Shown here one piece after another: positions 12,609-28,643 of a stretch of DNA of 64,000 bases; positions within the stretch are counted from its first letter, which is position 1, and the number at the start of each line of letters is the position of its first letter. Made by a program: the position numbers and the translations under genes. This DNA comes from Tillus elongatus (lineage: Eukaryota; Arthropoda; Insecta; Coleoptera; Cleridae). The notes under the pieces are model-generated. The model searched no databases, was not told the DNA's origin, and was given only the letters and a program-made list of their open reading frames with translations. The stretch is taken from contig OZ023266.1 in NCBI GenBank assembly GCA_964006375.1, positions 68,729,391-68,793,390 on the forward strand. The letters are read 5' to 3'.

Positions 12609-12786
12609 GTTGCTGAAAAAACAAAAGACAATCGAGAAAAGAGAAACCGTATTGAAATGTGTTGGATGTTATAACAAGGAGTATAAAAGTCACAAAAAAT
12701 CGAAAATGGCACCACAGAAGGCTAAATTGGTTTCCACATTTTGTAACGAGTGTCCCAATGCTCCTGCGCTATGTTTGGATTGTTAA
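12609..12786 (+). pseudogene. piggyBac transposase C-terminal Cys-rich domain
   Basis: One open frame ends at a TAA at 12784-12786 and reads RETVLKCVGCYNKEYKSHKK, then STFCNECPNAPALCLDC. The CX2C...CX2C...CX2C pattern is the Cys-rich tail that ends many piggyBac transposases and helps bind the element ends. This piece itself carries no stop before the natural terminus. The gap to the catalytic fragment (10223-10555) contains an HTM copy and unrecognised DNA, so about 200 residues are missing. Confidence 0.75.
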
Positions 12787-14520
<1,734 letters not shown>

Positions 14521-14524
14521 AGAG

Positions 14525-16640
<2,116 letters not shown>

Positions 16641-16687
16641 GGTAGTAAGTTTTAAGTATACGGTGCTTAAATAGCACAATAATCCGC

Positions 16688-16768
16688 ACCGTCCCAGGGT
16701 ACAAAAAGTCCGACCCGTCCAGTATTTCAGAACAATACTTGGGACGGTCTGGACTACCGCGGGACGGT
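16688..16768. repeat. GC-rich imperfect hairpin with GGGACGGT motifs
   Basis: ACCGTCCC at 16688 is followed by GGGACGGT at 16741 and 16761. Between them CCCGTCCAGTATT pairs with AATACTTGGGACGG around a 7-nt loop. It stands out against AT-rich surroundings. It may be the end of an unidentified element. Confidence 0.5.
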
Positions 16769-16934
16769 CTTCAATGTATTGCTATGGTAGGTGTGAAATA
16801 ATTAATTTATGTTATAAGTATACGTAATAGGTGGTTACATATTGTATTTTATATTTCCATTTTATGTACTTTTGCGTTTTTGTGTTTCTTTAAATAATAG
16901 ATTGTATGAATGTTGGAGCGTTAAAACATTGAAA

Positions 16935-17860
16935 ATGCCAGGGAAACAGCCTACGAATGAAGAACGGGGAAAAAATGATAAAAAGAGAAAAGAAGACTAT
17001 AAAGGACATAGAGAATAAGGACATAAAAAAGCTTGAAAAAGCTAGTCGTAATAATAGCAAATAAAATCAGGTCAGAGGATATTTAAAATATAACCAAACT
17101 GGACACCCACAAATAAATGAAATATAGAAAAAAACAGGAAGAGTATAGAGAAAGAAGTGATGCTAACAACAAGAGCGAAGCTAATCCTAGTTTAGTTGAC
17201 GAGGACAAACAAAAAAAAACGACTTCAATAACCAAATAAGAAAGAAACAACTTGGCAAATTAGCAGCTAAGAAAAACTTGAATGAAAAAGAAATAATTAA
17301 GAAACATAAAACAGAAATTGAAAGGAAAATGGGATTACGAGCGAAAATAAAAAATGCTGCCGAACACTAAACTTTTCAAAAAGAGATTGCGAAGTGCAGA
17401 GATAGGCGTCATAAAAATATTTCTGCAATCAAACCCTGCGAGCGCAGCGCTCTAAGGAAAAAATATGCCGCCAAGCTAAAAAGACGCAGAGAGACAAAAG
17501 ACGAGTGGAGAAACAAATAATTGTATTATTACAAAATATCACTCCTCCCATATCGCCCCGAATGATAGACTAACAGCAAATAGTTGAACATGTATATGGT
17601 AAAGTAACAAAATACAGAAAACGGGGAAGGCAAATATTTAAAATAAATGGGACAAAAGCCTATAGAGACTTCCATAAAATTAAAGAAGAAAACACGTATT
17701 TGAACAAAAAATCAGAACAACGAAAACACAAGTATTATAGACTGGAAAATGCTTAAACTAAAACAAACATCACTTCTGCTGAAAAAAAAGGCTGAGGAGA
17801 TTCTCAAACACAAAGTTAACACTATAAAAAGCGTTTAAAAATTTAATTTTCCGTGTGATA
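16935..17860 (+). pseudogene. Decayed Lys/Arg-rich transposon-type ORF
   Basis: From the ATG at 16935 the frame reads MPGKQPTNEERGKNDKKRKE. Later blocks are found only by changing frame: KKYAAKLKRRRETKDEWRNK (about 17455-17515), YGKVTKYRKRGRQIFKING (about 17595) and AYRDFHKIKEENTYLNKKSE (about 17660). The highly charged, coiled-coil-like composition with repeated 'ERx+R/K' motifs resembles uncharacterised basic proteins found beside repeats in insect genomes. I do not know its function. Many stops and frameshifts show it is dead. It lies just upstream of an HTM copy. Confidence 0.4.
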
Positions 17861-18007
17861 AAAACGTTTCGTTTATTACCTTTGAACTTACTTTAAAGTT
17901 AGAGTACTATTTCTGTTAATTAGATATTTTATTGATATCAATACTATTATGTATTAGCGAAAACATTGTTTTCTATATATACATTCTATTCTATTACTGT
18001 CAAGTTT

Positions 18008-18069
18008 TAGCGAATTTTCTTTAAAAAAGTTCACTAATGGGGAGATCCCGACCCAAATCGGTTTCGGAC

Positions 18070-18148
<79 letters not shown>

Positions 18149-19242
18149 GTATACACCTATAACTAAAAAAGTAATGGACCGATTTTGATAAAACTTAGTG
18201 AGTACCTTCCTTTCGAAAGTGGCTTGGACAAGTTTGTTAGGCAGGAAAATTCGCCCAGGTTTTTCCGGAAAATTTTGTGTTTCCTTTCGAAAAAATTCAT
18301 ATCTCCGGAATTAACAAAGTAACGACAACCAAATTTAGTACACTAATTTATATTATTATAGGTAAGTTACCTAACAAAATTTAGCTCTGTAGGTTAAAGG
18401 ACAAAAAAGTTACAGGCATTTACAGAAAAATAAATTTGGGTTTTCTTCAAAACGTCAAAGTCGCGATTTAAAACGTCAAAATTGGTAATATTTAGGCAAT
18501 GAACCTGAAACTAATATGACCTATGGAAGGAAAATGTTTCAAGAAGAATGTTTTACAAAGGCTGAAGTCTTAGTTTCAATCGTCACTGTCCTTAATTTTA
18601 CTAAAATATTCCCAGAAAATTCATTTCAAATAGACCCTTTCTCTGATGCTTTGGCAGTAGTGTCAGCTATAGACTTTATCGGTTAATGATATATCATTTT
18701 TGTCGAATATTCGTAACAAATCTTTAAAGCTCAATATATCCGTTATTATGCAAGATACGAAAAAAATTGTATACATTAATTATAGGGTGTCTTGAGCTAC
18801 ATCTTAAAAAATATTTCTACAATTACAGGTGGCCCATAAGTCGTTGGTGATTCAAATTTTCTTTTTTTTTATCGAACACGCCTTATGTTATTGCATTTTT
18901 GCATTTTCCATCGGAATATAATACATCTTTGTAATAAAATAAATTCTAGACTCAGCAAGTGCTTATGGTTGCGAATTTTCATTAAATGCTTGAAATTTTA
19001 ATAGCTCAATTTGCTATTAACCTACAAGGTTGACCAAGAAACCAGTTTTTTCGGGAACATTTTGCGGAAATTTTTGTACATTTTCAAACAATAAACTTAT
19101 TTTGATGAAACATGGCACATTGTTTCTACTATATAGGTTGTACTGGTAACCAAATTTGATGCCTGCTTTCTTAAAAAAACATATTTGATATTAAAAACAT
19201 TTTTATGAAAATTCACTACTATAACGCATTTGTTGCGTCCCG
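18008..19242 (+). mobile_element. HTM composite repeat, near full length
   Basis: Palindrome 18008-18038 (TTAGCGAATTTTC...AGTTCACTAA), then GGGGAGATCCCGAC, (TA)n 18074-18144, body A (ACCGATTTTGATAAAAC... to about 18690), body B (about 18700-18940, with GGTGGCCCATAAGTCGTTGG) and the MITE module 18945-19242 (TCTAGACTCAGCAAGTGC... to ...AACGCATTTGTTGCGTCC). There is no second TA array between A and B. No coding capacity. Confidence 0.85.
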
Positions 19243-20878
19243 TATATTTTTTTATCTCAGACCGCCCTACTTTTCCACGTTCTCCCCACTTTTCCACCAC
19301 CGTTCCTCGTGATTTGTGTACAATTTTGAGTATTTCTTACGACAGTATCGAAGTAATGTTGGCTGATGACGATACTCTTTCAATCAGTTGTTCTTGAGAA
19401 AATTGCCCTTTGTGTTGCGGTAATGACCAGTTGATTTTTTGAAGTGATCTAAACTGTGTATTATTTGCTAAAATCCTCATATTTAAAGCACATCCAAAAT
19501 ATTTTTAAAATATTGTATGTATCTAAGCGATTTATATAGGCAATGCGTTAACAGGAACATCTACAATGAAGAAAAATGTGATCTGCCAACATTATTGTAA
19601 CCGTAAAAAGACAATCTATAGCTGGAACGGTCGTCAACTTTTTTTGTTAAAAATAACATACTTAAATTGAAATTTTTTGTTTCGAGCTAAAAATTTAACA
19701 CACGTCAATTTTGCTTGCGAGGACACTTTTTTGAACCATAATAGAATTTGCATCATTCAACGCCTAGCGGGGTGACACTCACATCCTTAATTTTGACATG
19801 AAAGGTAGGTCGACTAATACGTTTTTAAGAAATCAGTTTCGATTGATTCTATATTCAAAGATGCAATTTTTAAATCTGCCGATTAATTTTTTTAATTTAA
19901 CAATAATAACGTATTTTAAATACTGCAAATGATGCTACATAATATGGCCACAGTTTTTAAATACTGCAAATAAGGCTACATAATATGGTTACAGTTTTTT
20001 ATTAACAGGCGATGTTTTGCTTTTTAGCAATATCAGTTATGAAGGAAAAACGCAAATATGAAATTTTTACGTTAATATTATAATTAAGATATTAGAGGCA
20101 TTTCTTTAAAAATAATACTCGTAATTCGCCAATAAAATTCACTTGCCGCATCAGGAGTTTTTTTTACAGCTTATGGAATAATAAAATTTAACTGAGCGAA
20201 TTAATAAATATTTACGTCCTCCAGTCGTTGCAGAAATTTATTTTTTTAACCTTTAACAAAGCCTCTTTTTGTATATTTTGTTCTATCAGCAGCAATTTGT
20301 TTAGGTCACTATCGACGTTGGCCATGTTTGCAACGTAAACAGTAATCAATTTTCTAACCAACACGGTGGAAAAACAAGCCTGTTAATGACTTCATGTAAA
20401 TGTATGTAGTGGTAAATGGTGTTACGCAAGCTAAACAAACTGAAATTACAGCAAAAAAATGTTTCTGCATGTTTCGTAAAAGTAACAAATAAATTTATCA
20501 ACCGGTGAGTATGCAGAGTATTGTATTTTTACTGGCCTATGTGCCATATCCCTTCCCACACACGTAATTAAAATATGGAAATTGTTTAATCCGACAAGCT
20601 GTATTCACTTCTGTGTCAATTAAACTGCCTGTAGGGTTGGCCATTAATCTCCTAGAGAAGAGGCTCGCCAAATGAGGTACCTGAGATTTAATAAACAATT
20701 ATTCAATTAAGCAGACTTACGGTAAGGTTCGTACGTAATCAGGTGATTGTGGTATACAAGGTGTTTCAGCTTGTACCCATCATACACGTATGGGTGAGTG
20801 GCGACATTGAACCGTTCCGGAAGTGCACACAAAAATGTCCTTTGGCTCCTCGTGCTCAATATAGAGGTTACGCATAAG
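19243..20878. other. AT-rich DNA, no gene recognised
   Basis: It contains a 39-bp direct tandem duplication at about 19920-19997 (unit around GCTACATAATATGG..ACAG). Nothing else is recognised on either strand. Confidence 0.5.
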
Positions 20879-21218
20879 TTTTATTTTTTTATTTTTTTTA
20901 TTTCAACAACACACCACGAGGGCTTACAGCCTAAATACTATCGTACCGTGAGTGTCGACAAGGAGGAAAGAGGCAGCTTGTTAATTCAGGACTTGAACGT
21001 TTGGAGGTTTGGGGGAGAAGGAAAACATGTGCCGGCAAGGAATTCCACAACTTGGAAGTCCTCGGGACAAAAGAGTGGGCATAACAAGATTCTCTATGTT
21101 TGGTGACCTGGACAGTAAAAGGGTGCATTCGCGCTATTCCCCTGATAGATCTGTTGGGGGTAGCAGGTGGAGGAACTATGGAAGAAAGCTCCTCTGAGCA
21201 CTGCTCGTGCAGATATCT

Positions 21219-21262
<44 letters not shown>

Positions 21263-22260
21263 GAGAGAGAGAGAGGTCACCAACGGCACGTCGGTGGGCA
21301 AAAGATAGCGGCCTGTGGGTGAGGGTAGGGTCACCAATGAGACGTATAGCTCTTTTCTGAATGGAGTCCAGGATCGCGAGTGTAGAAGCGGCAGCAGCAC
21401 CCCAGATGTGGGAGCAGTATTCGAGGTTTGGCCTTATTTGTGAAGTATATAAAGTATAGAGATTAGCTGGTGTTAAGTATTTGTGAGCCCGGAAGAGGAT
21501 CCCAATTTCTTAGCAGCCGCTTCTGCAATTGATGTGACATGTTGGTGCCAATTGAGATTTCGATCCACAGAAATGCCAGCAAGTGAAAAGGACTCATTAC
21601 TTTGAATAACTTGGTTGTTCATTGTAATGGTTCTAGGGCTGGTGTATCTTTTATGATAAAGAAAGCAAGACTGAGATTTGGTGGGGTTGAATTGTATAAG
21701 ATTTCTACTTCCCCAGTCTTATATTTTTTAGAGATCCACGGCGATCTTCATCTAGTTGGGCCAAATAGACAGGCTTACAATATTGTATGTTTGAGTGGAG
21801 GGTGCTGTCGTCCGAGTAACTGTGAACTGGGTTGGATGTGCTAGATAGGAGGTCATTGATGTGGAGAAGAAACAAAGTAGGGGCTAAAGCTGAACCTTCA
21901 GGAACTCCTGCATTAATTGGATATAGTTTAGAGGAATAGCCATACACAACAACAGAAATGCTCCGGTTGGAGAGGAAGTTTGCTGTCCAGGTACATAGTT
22001 TTGGTGGTAGGCCATAGGCCGGTAGTTTATTAAGCAGCGCTGCGTGACAGACCTGGTCGAAGACTTTGGATATGTCTAGAGCGACAATCTGGGATTCACC
22101 GTGTAGTTCCATAGACTTGTTGCAAGAATGGGTGAGAAAGGAAAGGAGGTCGGCAGTTGATCTGCGCTGACGGAATACATACTGCCTGTCGTGGATTAGA
22201 CTGTGTTTTTCAAGAAATTTTAGTAAATAAGACAACAAAACCATAATTTTTAAAACGAGA
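20879..22260 (-). pseudogene. Jockey-like LINE reverse transcriptase, 5'-truncated pseudogene
   Basis: Reverse transcriptase of a non-LTR retrotransposon. Minus-strand blocks in order: LLKFLEKHSLIHDRQY, FRQRRSTADLLSFLTHSC, VALDISKVFDQVCHAALLNK (palm A), NAGVPEGSALAPTLFLLHIN (domain B), VHSYSDDSTLH (YSDD for YADD), then in shifted frames LAGISVDRNLNWHQHVTSI, QIRPNLEYCSHIWGAAAAST, LDSIQKRAIRLIGDP (thumb), LSSIVPPPATPNRSIRGIAR and FVPRTSKLWNSLPAHVF, the usual C-terminal tail. The stop is followed by a short 3' UTR and an A-rich tail (20879-20904). The endonuclease and ORF1 are absent, as in a 5'-truncated insertion. At least three frameshifts and a (GA)n insertion disable it. Confidence 0.9.
21221..21273. 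repeat. (GA)n microsatellite inside the LINE reading frame
   Basis: AG repeats with one GGG interruption replace the few codons between RRAVGDL and YRYLH of the LINE tail. On the coding strand they give Ser-Leu repeats. Confidence 0.95.
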
Positions 22261-22699
22261 AAGGTGGCGAACCTAAAATATGTAGGGTTGCACAACATAC
22301 TATTTGACACTATTTGGTGACATTATCAGCATTTTTTGAGGCCTTAAATTTGTTAAATCGCATGTGACACATTTTTACAAAGCGTGTTTAGCGCACTTTT
22401 TGACGGTCTTAATTATTTTTACATCACCTTTGGCAAGAACGAAATCAATCAGCTTTTCATGAAAATAAATTAAGTAAAATAAAGACTATTCAAGTAATTG
22501 GATCCCAGTTCAAAGAAGAAGATACATGACCGTATCAGACATAGAATTTGTTGAGGCTACACTTCAATAGTTTCACCCAGAAAATCAATATCAGTTTTGT
22601 CAAAATTATTACCATGCTCTTCCACAGTGGCAAGCGTTTTGGTTCGTAAATTAAACCATCAATGTTTTTGGTAATTTACTTTATTTACTTTTTGTGATA
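22261..22699. other. AT-rich spacer
   Basis: Lies between the LINE start and a transposase fragment. No feature recognised. Confidence 0.5.
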
Positions 22700-23060
22700 T
22701 GGCTCACCTAAGTAAACAACAGCGTATCGAAGTTTTAATGATATTCGGTTTAATATGTCTACGGTAAGCAGACTTCGGCACAAATTTACTGAAACAGGGA
22801 GCGTAAAATATCGCTTCCAAGTTTGGCCGCCCTGTAGCTGATACTTCAGACGAAAAGACGCTGGATGTACTGCTTGCTTTACCTCCAAACACTTCTTACT
22901 AGAACGAATGAGATCTTCAGACGTTCTGTACAGCGGATTTTGCATCGGTAAAATTATTTTTCTTATAAGGTTCATAACCTGTAAGACCTTTTTGCAGAAG
23001 AGTTTGATAGGAGGATCGAATTTTGTGAACAAATATTTCAGATTATTCAACAAAATGGAG
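22700..23060 (+). pseudogene. Mariner-type transposase N-terminal fragment
   Basis: The ATG at 22700 opens MAHLSKQQRIEVLMIFG, the start of the DUF4817-like helix-turn-helix. After a deletion come STVSRLRHKFTETGSVK, a frameshift, GRPVADTSDEKTLDVLLAL, then RRSVQRILHR, and a further block reading EEFDRRIEFCEQIFQIIQQ and NGDFIN just before where the first catalytic Asp would be. It ends at about 23060, where an HTM palindrome begins, so the catalytic domain is lost. The order of blocks matches relatives of about 350 residues. Confidence 0.75.
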
Positions 23061-23079
23061 ATTTTATAAACTACTTTGT

Positions 23080-23180
23080 TTTAGCGAATTTTTATAAAAA
23101 AAGTTTGCTTAACAGACGTATCGAACTTTGCAGAAATTTTTTCAAATGAGCTACAATTTGGGCATCTAGAACCCTAAAGC

Positions 23181-23264
<84 letters not shown>
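23080..23264 (+). mobile_element. HTM fragment: palindrome plus TA array
   Basis: Diverged palindrome (TTAGCGAATTTTTA...AAGTTTGCTTAA, 23080-23111), a weak conserved segment (TTCTTCAAATGAG-like, GGCATCTAGAACCC), then (TA)n 23185-23264. Bodies A and B and the MITE module are missing. Sequence after the array is unrelated. Confidence 0.65.
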
Positions 23265-23265
<1 letters not shown>

Positions 23266-23390
23266 GGGAAGCTTTCGCGGTCATTAGTGTAACGCATTGG
23301 TTTTCAGGTTGGACCGCGTCTGAAATTTATTAAAACTCGATATTTCTGCTCCTGTTTTGGAGCCGTTTAAAGCGGTTATAAACATTAACT

Positions 23391-23527
23391 CTAAGGCCTC
23401 AATCTGCCTACTCCTTAGGACGGCTGATAAGAATAGGTTGGACAGATTGTTGCCCCGTAATCGAATTACACCCACCTAACCTATCTCCAATCACTGCTCT
23501 GAAGAGTAGGCACATTGAGGCCTTGGA
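23391..23527. repeat. Imperfect inverted repeat
   Basis: CTCTAAGGCCTCAATCTGCC (about 23390) is matched in reverse by GGCACATTGAGGCCTTGGAG (about 23508). Arms are about 25 bp with an ~85-bp loop. Confidence 0.6.
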
Positions 23528-23559
23528 GTTCATCAAGTAGTGTTGAACGGCTGGCTACG

Positions 23560-24175
23560 CTCAACACTAAGTAGTGTTGAAAGGCTGGCTACTTTAGCCG
23601 TATTACTTTATAGGTGTATTTTCGCTGCAATTAGTATACCGTACTGACGAGCTCTAATGAGAGCGAAACCGATCTGCGGTTCTAACTGCCTTACATACTT
23701 TGTCCCTATATTAGGGTGGAAAGGGCCAGGGCTGACAATTTATTAAATTGTTAGTTGGTTGTATACAGTCTCTATTTTTTAACACTTTGTGTTATTTGGA
23801 GCTGGCGTGACAACATAATACTTAGTTCTGCAACTAAGTGGCGACACACTGATCACTCTCTTAGTGTTGAATGGCTGGCTACTTTAGCCATATTACTTTA
23901 TAGATGTATTTTCGCTGCAATTAGTGTGCAGTCCTGACGAGCTCTAATGAGAGCAAAACCGGTCTGCGGTTCTAATTGTTGTGAGAATGTATCTAGCCTT
24001 ACATACTTTGTCCCTATATTGGAGTGGAAATGGGCCAGGGCTGACAATTTATTAAATTGTTAGCTGGTTGTATACAGTCTGTATTTTTTAACACCTTGTG
24101 TGGAGCTGGCGTACAACATACTACTTGGTTCCGCAACTAGGTGGCGACACGCTCACCACTCACTTAGTGTATGCC
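23560..24175 (+). repeat. Tandem dimer of a ~300-bp dispersed repeat
   Basis: Two diverged units in direct orientation (about 23560-23870 and 23865-24175). Shared landmarks are GGCTGGCTACTTTAGCC, TTCGCTGCAATTAGT, GAGCTCTAATGAGAGC, CTGCGGTTCTAA, GGGCCAGGGCTGACAATTT and GGTTGTATACAGTCT, ending CAACTAAGTGGCGACAC. Unit 2 has about 15 extra bases (GTGAGAATGTATCTAGC). The same dimer, inverted, occurs at 57552-58130. It could be a satellite or a fused pair of solo terminal repeats, since TGGCGAC resembles a retroelement primer-binding site. That reading is uncertain. Confidence 0.75.
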
Positions 24176-25375
24176 TCGTATATTCATATATCTAAAAAAT
24201 TAAAATTGACCCTGTACATGTTTCTAGGGGCATTAGTTACCGCTCATTCCATTTTTTAAGGACTCAAGGACTCATAGTTGTGAGCTCGTTGTAAGCGATT
24301 CTTTCTAGAAAACGTTGATAAAAAAAAGATCAAGTATCAAAAGAGATTTAGTTGATGAGTGCCTTTTTATCAAAACTAGTACTCCAGACAGGCACAATCA
24401 GTTATTTTAATTATAACAGAGACAGCCACGCTGACCTGTTTTTGACGTTAAAATGTGTTATATACCATATAGCTTTTTGTTTTGTTTGCAAGATGAAAAG
24501 TAAGCACGGTTTCGATAAGTTGAAAGATACTTTACAAGGAATTTAATCTGTGATCGATGGAGCGAGCGCTTTATGACGAAAATTGCCTTTATTTGTCAAA
24601 GTCTGCAAAGTACGACGCTTTCGATGAAACAATAAGGGCCGACAATTGAATGTTACCCTTCAAATAAGGCTTAGAGTGTCTAGACCTTTAGTAAATAGTT
24701 TTTCATCGATTGAAATGCGCTCTTTATTGAGGCGAACATTAAGTTTTATATAATAAAGAAAAAGAAAATGTAAAAAATAATACAGGTTCTTGAAACGGAA
24801 TGTTTTGAGGGATTATTTAAAAAAAAGTTAGACAATTAAGATTCGAATAACCGTTACGTAACTGAAGACGCCAACTACAATTCTTGTGTCGTTAAAATCT
24901 TAGAATCTAATTCACATCAACATTTCATCTACTTAATGTTACCATATTCAGACATTTAGCAACTTTTCATTATGAAATTTCGCTAATAGAGAGGCATCGA
25001 TAGTAAGACTTTCGGAAAGTCTCTTTAAAAGAGCGCCAATCCAAGGTACGTTTAAATTTGTGTTTATATATACCACTTCTGGCCACTAACAAATGGGCAT
25101 TTATTGTGATTTTCTTAAAAATCGCTCAAAGATGTGAATTTTGCTTTTAAGGGGGAAGACTTTCAGGCTTATTTTCAGCATCGCAACACCAGCCCTTTAG
25201 CGGTAGTCCGATCGACCCCTGAAATCCTAAATAAAAAGGGAGGGTCATGTGACACAACATGTTAGAGCTCGTGTAAATCTCTTTTCAACGGGTTTATTTT
25301 TAAAATGAGAAGCAGTGAACTCCAAGAAATTGACTTTTACAGGTGAGTAATTTCTTTACTAAAATCTTACATGCC
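24176..25375. other. AT-rich DNA, no gene recognised
   Basis: Only a weak HTM-palindrome half (AAATTTCGCTAATAGAGAGG, about 24975) is recognisable. Confidence 0.45.
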
Positions 25376-25379
25376 ACTT

Positions 25380-26500
25380 TGTATAATAAATATGGGTTCG
25401 ACCACTAGTAGAATAGTAGGTACAAGTTTTGTAAACGCCGGTGCTCATTCTGTAAGATTTCTGAAGTAATTTGGCGGAATTCGTTTAAGATACGCGGGCG
25501 TATATCTTGTAAGGCATCGAGATGAGCAGAATAAATTTGACTTTTGATATGACCCCCACAAAAATAAATCTAGGCGTGATAAATCTGGCGATTGTGGGGG
25601 CGATGTCATGAAACCTCTCCTCCCAACCTACCGATTTGGAAATCTGTGGTAAAGATATTATCGAAGAGGCAAATTGTAGTGTGGGGGAGCTTTATCCTGC
25701 TGAGATATTAACTGACCTTTGAGATAATAGTAATAGTAGTAATAGTAATAGTAATACGTTCATTGGTAAACATTACAAGCATGTCCTATATAAGAAGCCA
25801 GAGGCTTGTCCTGTATATTAACATAATTTATTCAAAATCCAAATCTGTAATTCTTATTCCAAAATCACTATAAGTACTTCAAATTTTGACACATATCAAT
25901 TTCAAAATTATTATCACATTTCTTTCTTCCATCTGCTACTTCTTCCACTACCTTCATCAGTTTAGATAATGTCAGACAGCACTGGATCAATGGTGTTTCC
26001 AAACAGCTCCAGATACATACATATCTTTATATCTCCAGTCAGATTACCAGGAAGAAAAAAGGAACAACAACATAGTCACCAAAAATTCCAGCCCGAACAT
26101 CGAGTTTTTCTGGGTGTTCTGTATGAATGTCGTAAAGTAATCTAGGTTTAGGATCGGATATTTATGACGATTTACGGTACCGTTTAGGGAAAGTAACACT
26201 CACCTAAAAAGCAAGTATTAAAAAGATAATTCGGATCATTCACCACTCGTTCACTAATCACGACACAAAAGTTCAGTCGGCGGTCAATCTTATCTTCATT
26301 TCGTTCGTGGCCAAAATGAATTTTGTATGGGTGGAATTTCTGACGCATCAAAATGTTTTGAATGGTAGTTTGCCCAAACCCAGATTAACTTGGCAGTTGC
26401 TCTCTACTGGTCCTGAGGTTCAAAGCAACATGAGCAAGCACCGCCACTTCTACAGCTTTATTTCTTTTAGTGCTTTGCATTTTATTACAAACGGACCCGG
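25380..26500 (-). pseudogene. Mariner-type transposase pseudogene (copy 1 of an adjacent pair)
   Basis: On the minus strand from about 26460: VEVAVLAHVALNLRTSREQL, GFGQTTIQNILMRQKFHPYK, IHFGHERNEDKIDRRLNFC, VVNDPNYLFNTCFLGECYF (expected TDEC-F, so the first catalytic Asp is lost), NGTVNRHKYPI, FGDYVV-like and LPGNL-like pieces, then, after a poorly conserved gap that includes a TAG/TAA trinucleotide run near 25725-25757, SPDLSRLDLFLWGS (third catalytic block, Asp kept) and AHLDALQDIRPRILNEFRQI, the C-terminal tail. Frames change repeatedly. The family differs from the adjacent pseudogene at 26520-27480. The order and spacing fit a once full-length gene. Confidence 0.75.
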
Positions 26501-26519
26501 TTTCCTATAACTATTCCAC

Positions 26520-27480
26520 TAACTGTGGATCGAATTAATACACATAATTCTTCAGAGTAGCCCAAAAATAAAAATCCATGGGTGTTTTATCAATACTTCG
26601 AGCACACCAATGAACCGGCCCATTGTTACAAATGACACGATTATTAAAATTTTGGTACAATTTTTTTTGACTATCCTAGCATTTTGAGCAGGACAACCGC
26701 CCTGTTGGTACCATATCTCGTCTAAATTATCATGAACTTTTCTAATTGTGGGTAAGATATTATTTCTCAATAGATAAAGGTACCTTTCCCCAATTAAATT
26801 GCTTTCAAAGAGAACAGACTAACAATGAAGTTACCTGAAATTAAAAAAAATTAACTGTCTAATCTACAAATAAAAGTAACAGTTTTTTACCTAATAAGCC
26901 ACACCAAACATTAATACCAAATCTGTCTTGTAATCGTCTTTCTTCCTTTAGATGGGAAATTTTCATTTGCCCAACAATGCCTATTATGACGATTATGTAC
27001 ACCACAATTTGTAAATTTGGATTCATCAGTCCATATTATTTTCAAATTAAAAATTACATCTTGCTGACATTGTCCTTGATACCATATGCAGAATTGAAGT
27101 CGCTTAGGGTAATCGTCAACATTTAAGTCTTGTACGATTGTAGGTTTGTCTGGATGGTAATGACTTTGTTTTAATACACAGTGTACCGTACTTTTTGGAA
27201 CGTCAATTTGTTCACCATAAAACCGAGAGATTGCGGAGGGTTTTTGTTTGAAACCTGTAAGACGGCATTATTTCTTTCTTCATTTCTAGGCATTGGTAGT
27301 TTCTTTGCGTGGAAGCTACCGTCGTTCAATAGATTGGTCACTATCCTGCGAAATATTTTGGTGTTTGGTTGTTGTCTTTCTGGGTAGTTATTTTGATATG
27401 AATTTGCAGCTGCCTCAGTATTTCGGTTACAACGAGTATAACATTCCAACATGTCAAAATATTCTTCGTTAGTGAACATA
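26520..27480 (-). pseudogene. Mariner-type transposase pseudogene (copy 2 of the pair)
   Basis: Starts with ATG at 27477-27479: MFTNEEYFDMLECYTRCNRN, AAANSYQNNYPERQQPNTK, FRRIVTNLLNDGSFHAKK, an insect DUF4817-like helix-turn-helix. After one frameshift a second open run reads SHYHPDKPTIVQDLNVDDYP, LQFCIWYQGQCQQDVIFNLK and WTDESKFTNCGVHNRHNR (first catalytic Asp present). Further on are NILPTIRKVHDNLDEIWYQQ and GGCPAQNARIV (relatives QQDGCPAHNA, so the second Asp is Gly), VICNNGPVHWCARS, and the end TPMDFYFWATLKNY with the third acidic block. Essentially full length, inactive by frameshifts and loss of the second Asp. Better preserved than its neighbour at 25380. Confidence 0.82.
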
Positions 27481-28250
27481 TTGTTGAATGATATTTAAAA
27501 TAAACAGGAAACAAACTATTTAGTACAAAATTTTTAGCAACGTGTTAAATACACCTCAGATTGTTCAGATAATTAAGAATGACAGTATTCTTAATTGTTG
27601 CGATAGTTTTATATCCAAAGCAACTTTTCTTCTTTTGTTTTTCAGTTGACTTGCGTTTAAAAATCAAAAAATGTTCATAGGCGTCTTCGTAAATCATTAA
27701 TCTGCTTTTTATTGAGTTCTGTTAGTAAATTTAGTTATTTACTAGGTTTACCTATTTAATTAAATTATAACCATTTTTTAGGCTAATCTTGTAATGTAAA
27801 ATATCATTTGTAATAATGGGCCGATTCATTGGTGTACTCAAAGTTCCATTTTTTTATAGTGAATCATTACGGAAAATTGTTAGACTCCATGGCCTACTGC
27901 TTTTTAAACACTTGTTTTTTGCCATTTGTTTTCTGATATTGGATTTCATAGCCTACTATCCTCAAAACGGTTTTTCTCAGAAATGTCAGTGCAATTCACA
28001 GATTTCTCAAGCATGCTGTACATCATTGGAAAGCTCTTTTCACAGGCTATCACATGAGCATAAAATCCAATATGGCTGCGATAATAAAAACAAACGTTGA
28101 TACATGTAGCTCAAAAACAAATGACAATACAAAGTTGAGATTGGCACAAAAACATTACTCTGTACAAAGTGTCCTGATAATGTGCAAGTCTTAGACCTGT
28201 CAGATCAAAGCCTACTTAGATATTGAAGAAAAAATAAATCGTCAAATTTT
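27481..28250. other. Spacer with a tiny inverted transposase piece
   Basis: At about 27806-27850 the plus strand repeats, in inverted orientation, about 45 bp of the 26.6-kb transposase gene (ATAATGGGCCGATTCATTGG). The rest has no recognised feature. Confidence 0.5.

Positions 28251-28643
<393 letters not shown>

Noticed and set aside
21176..21400. Ser-Leu repeat protein
   Set aside because: Out-of-frame reading of the LINE tail through a (GA)n tract.
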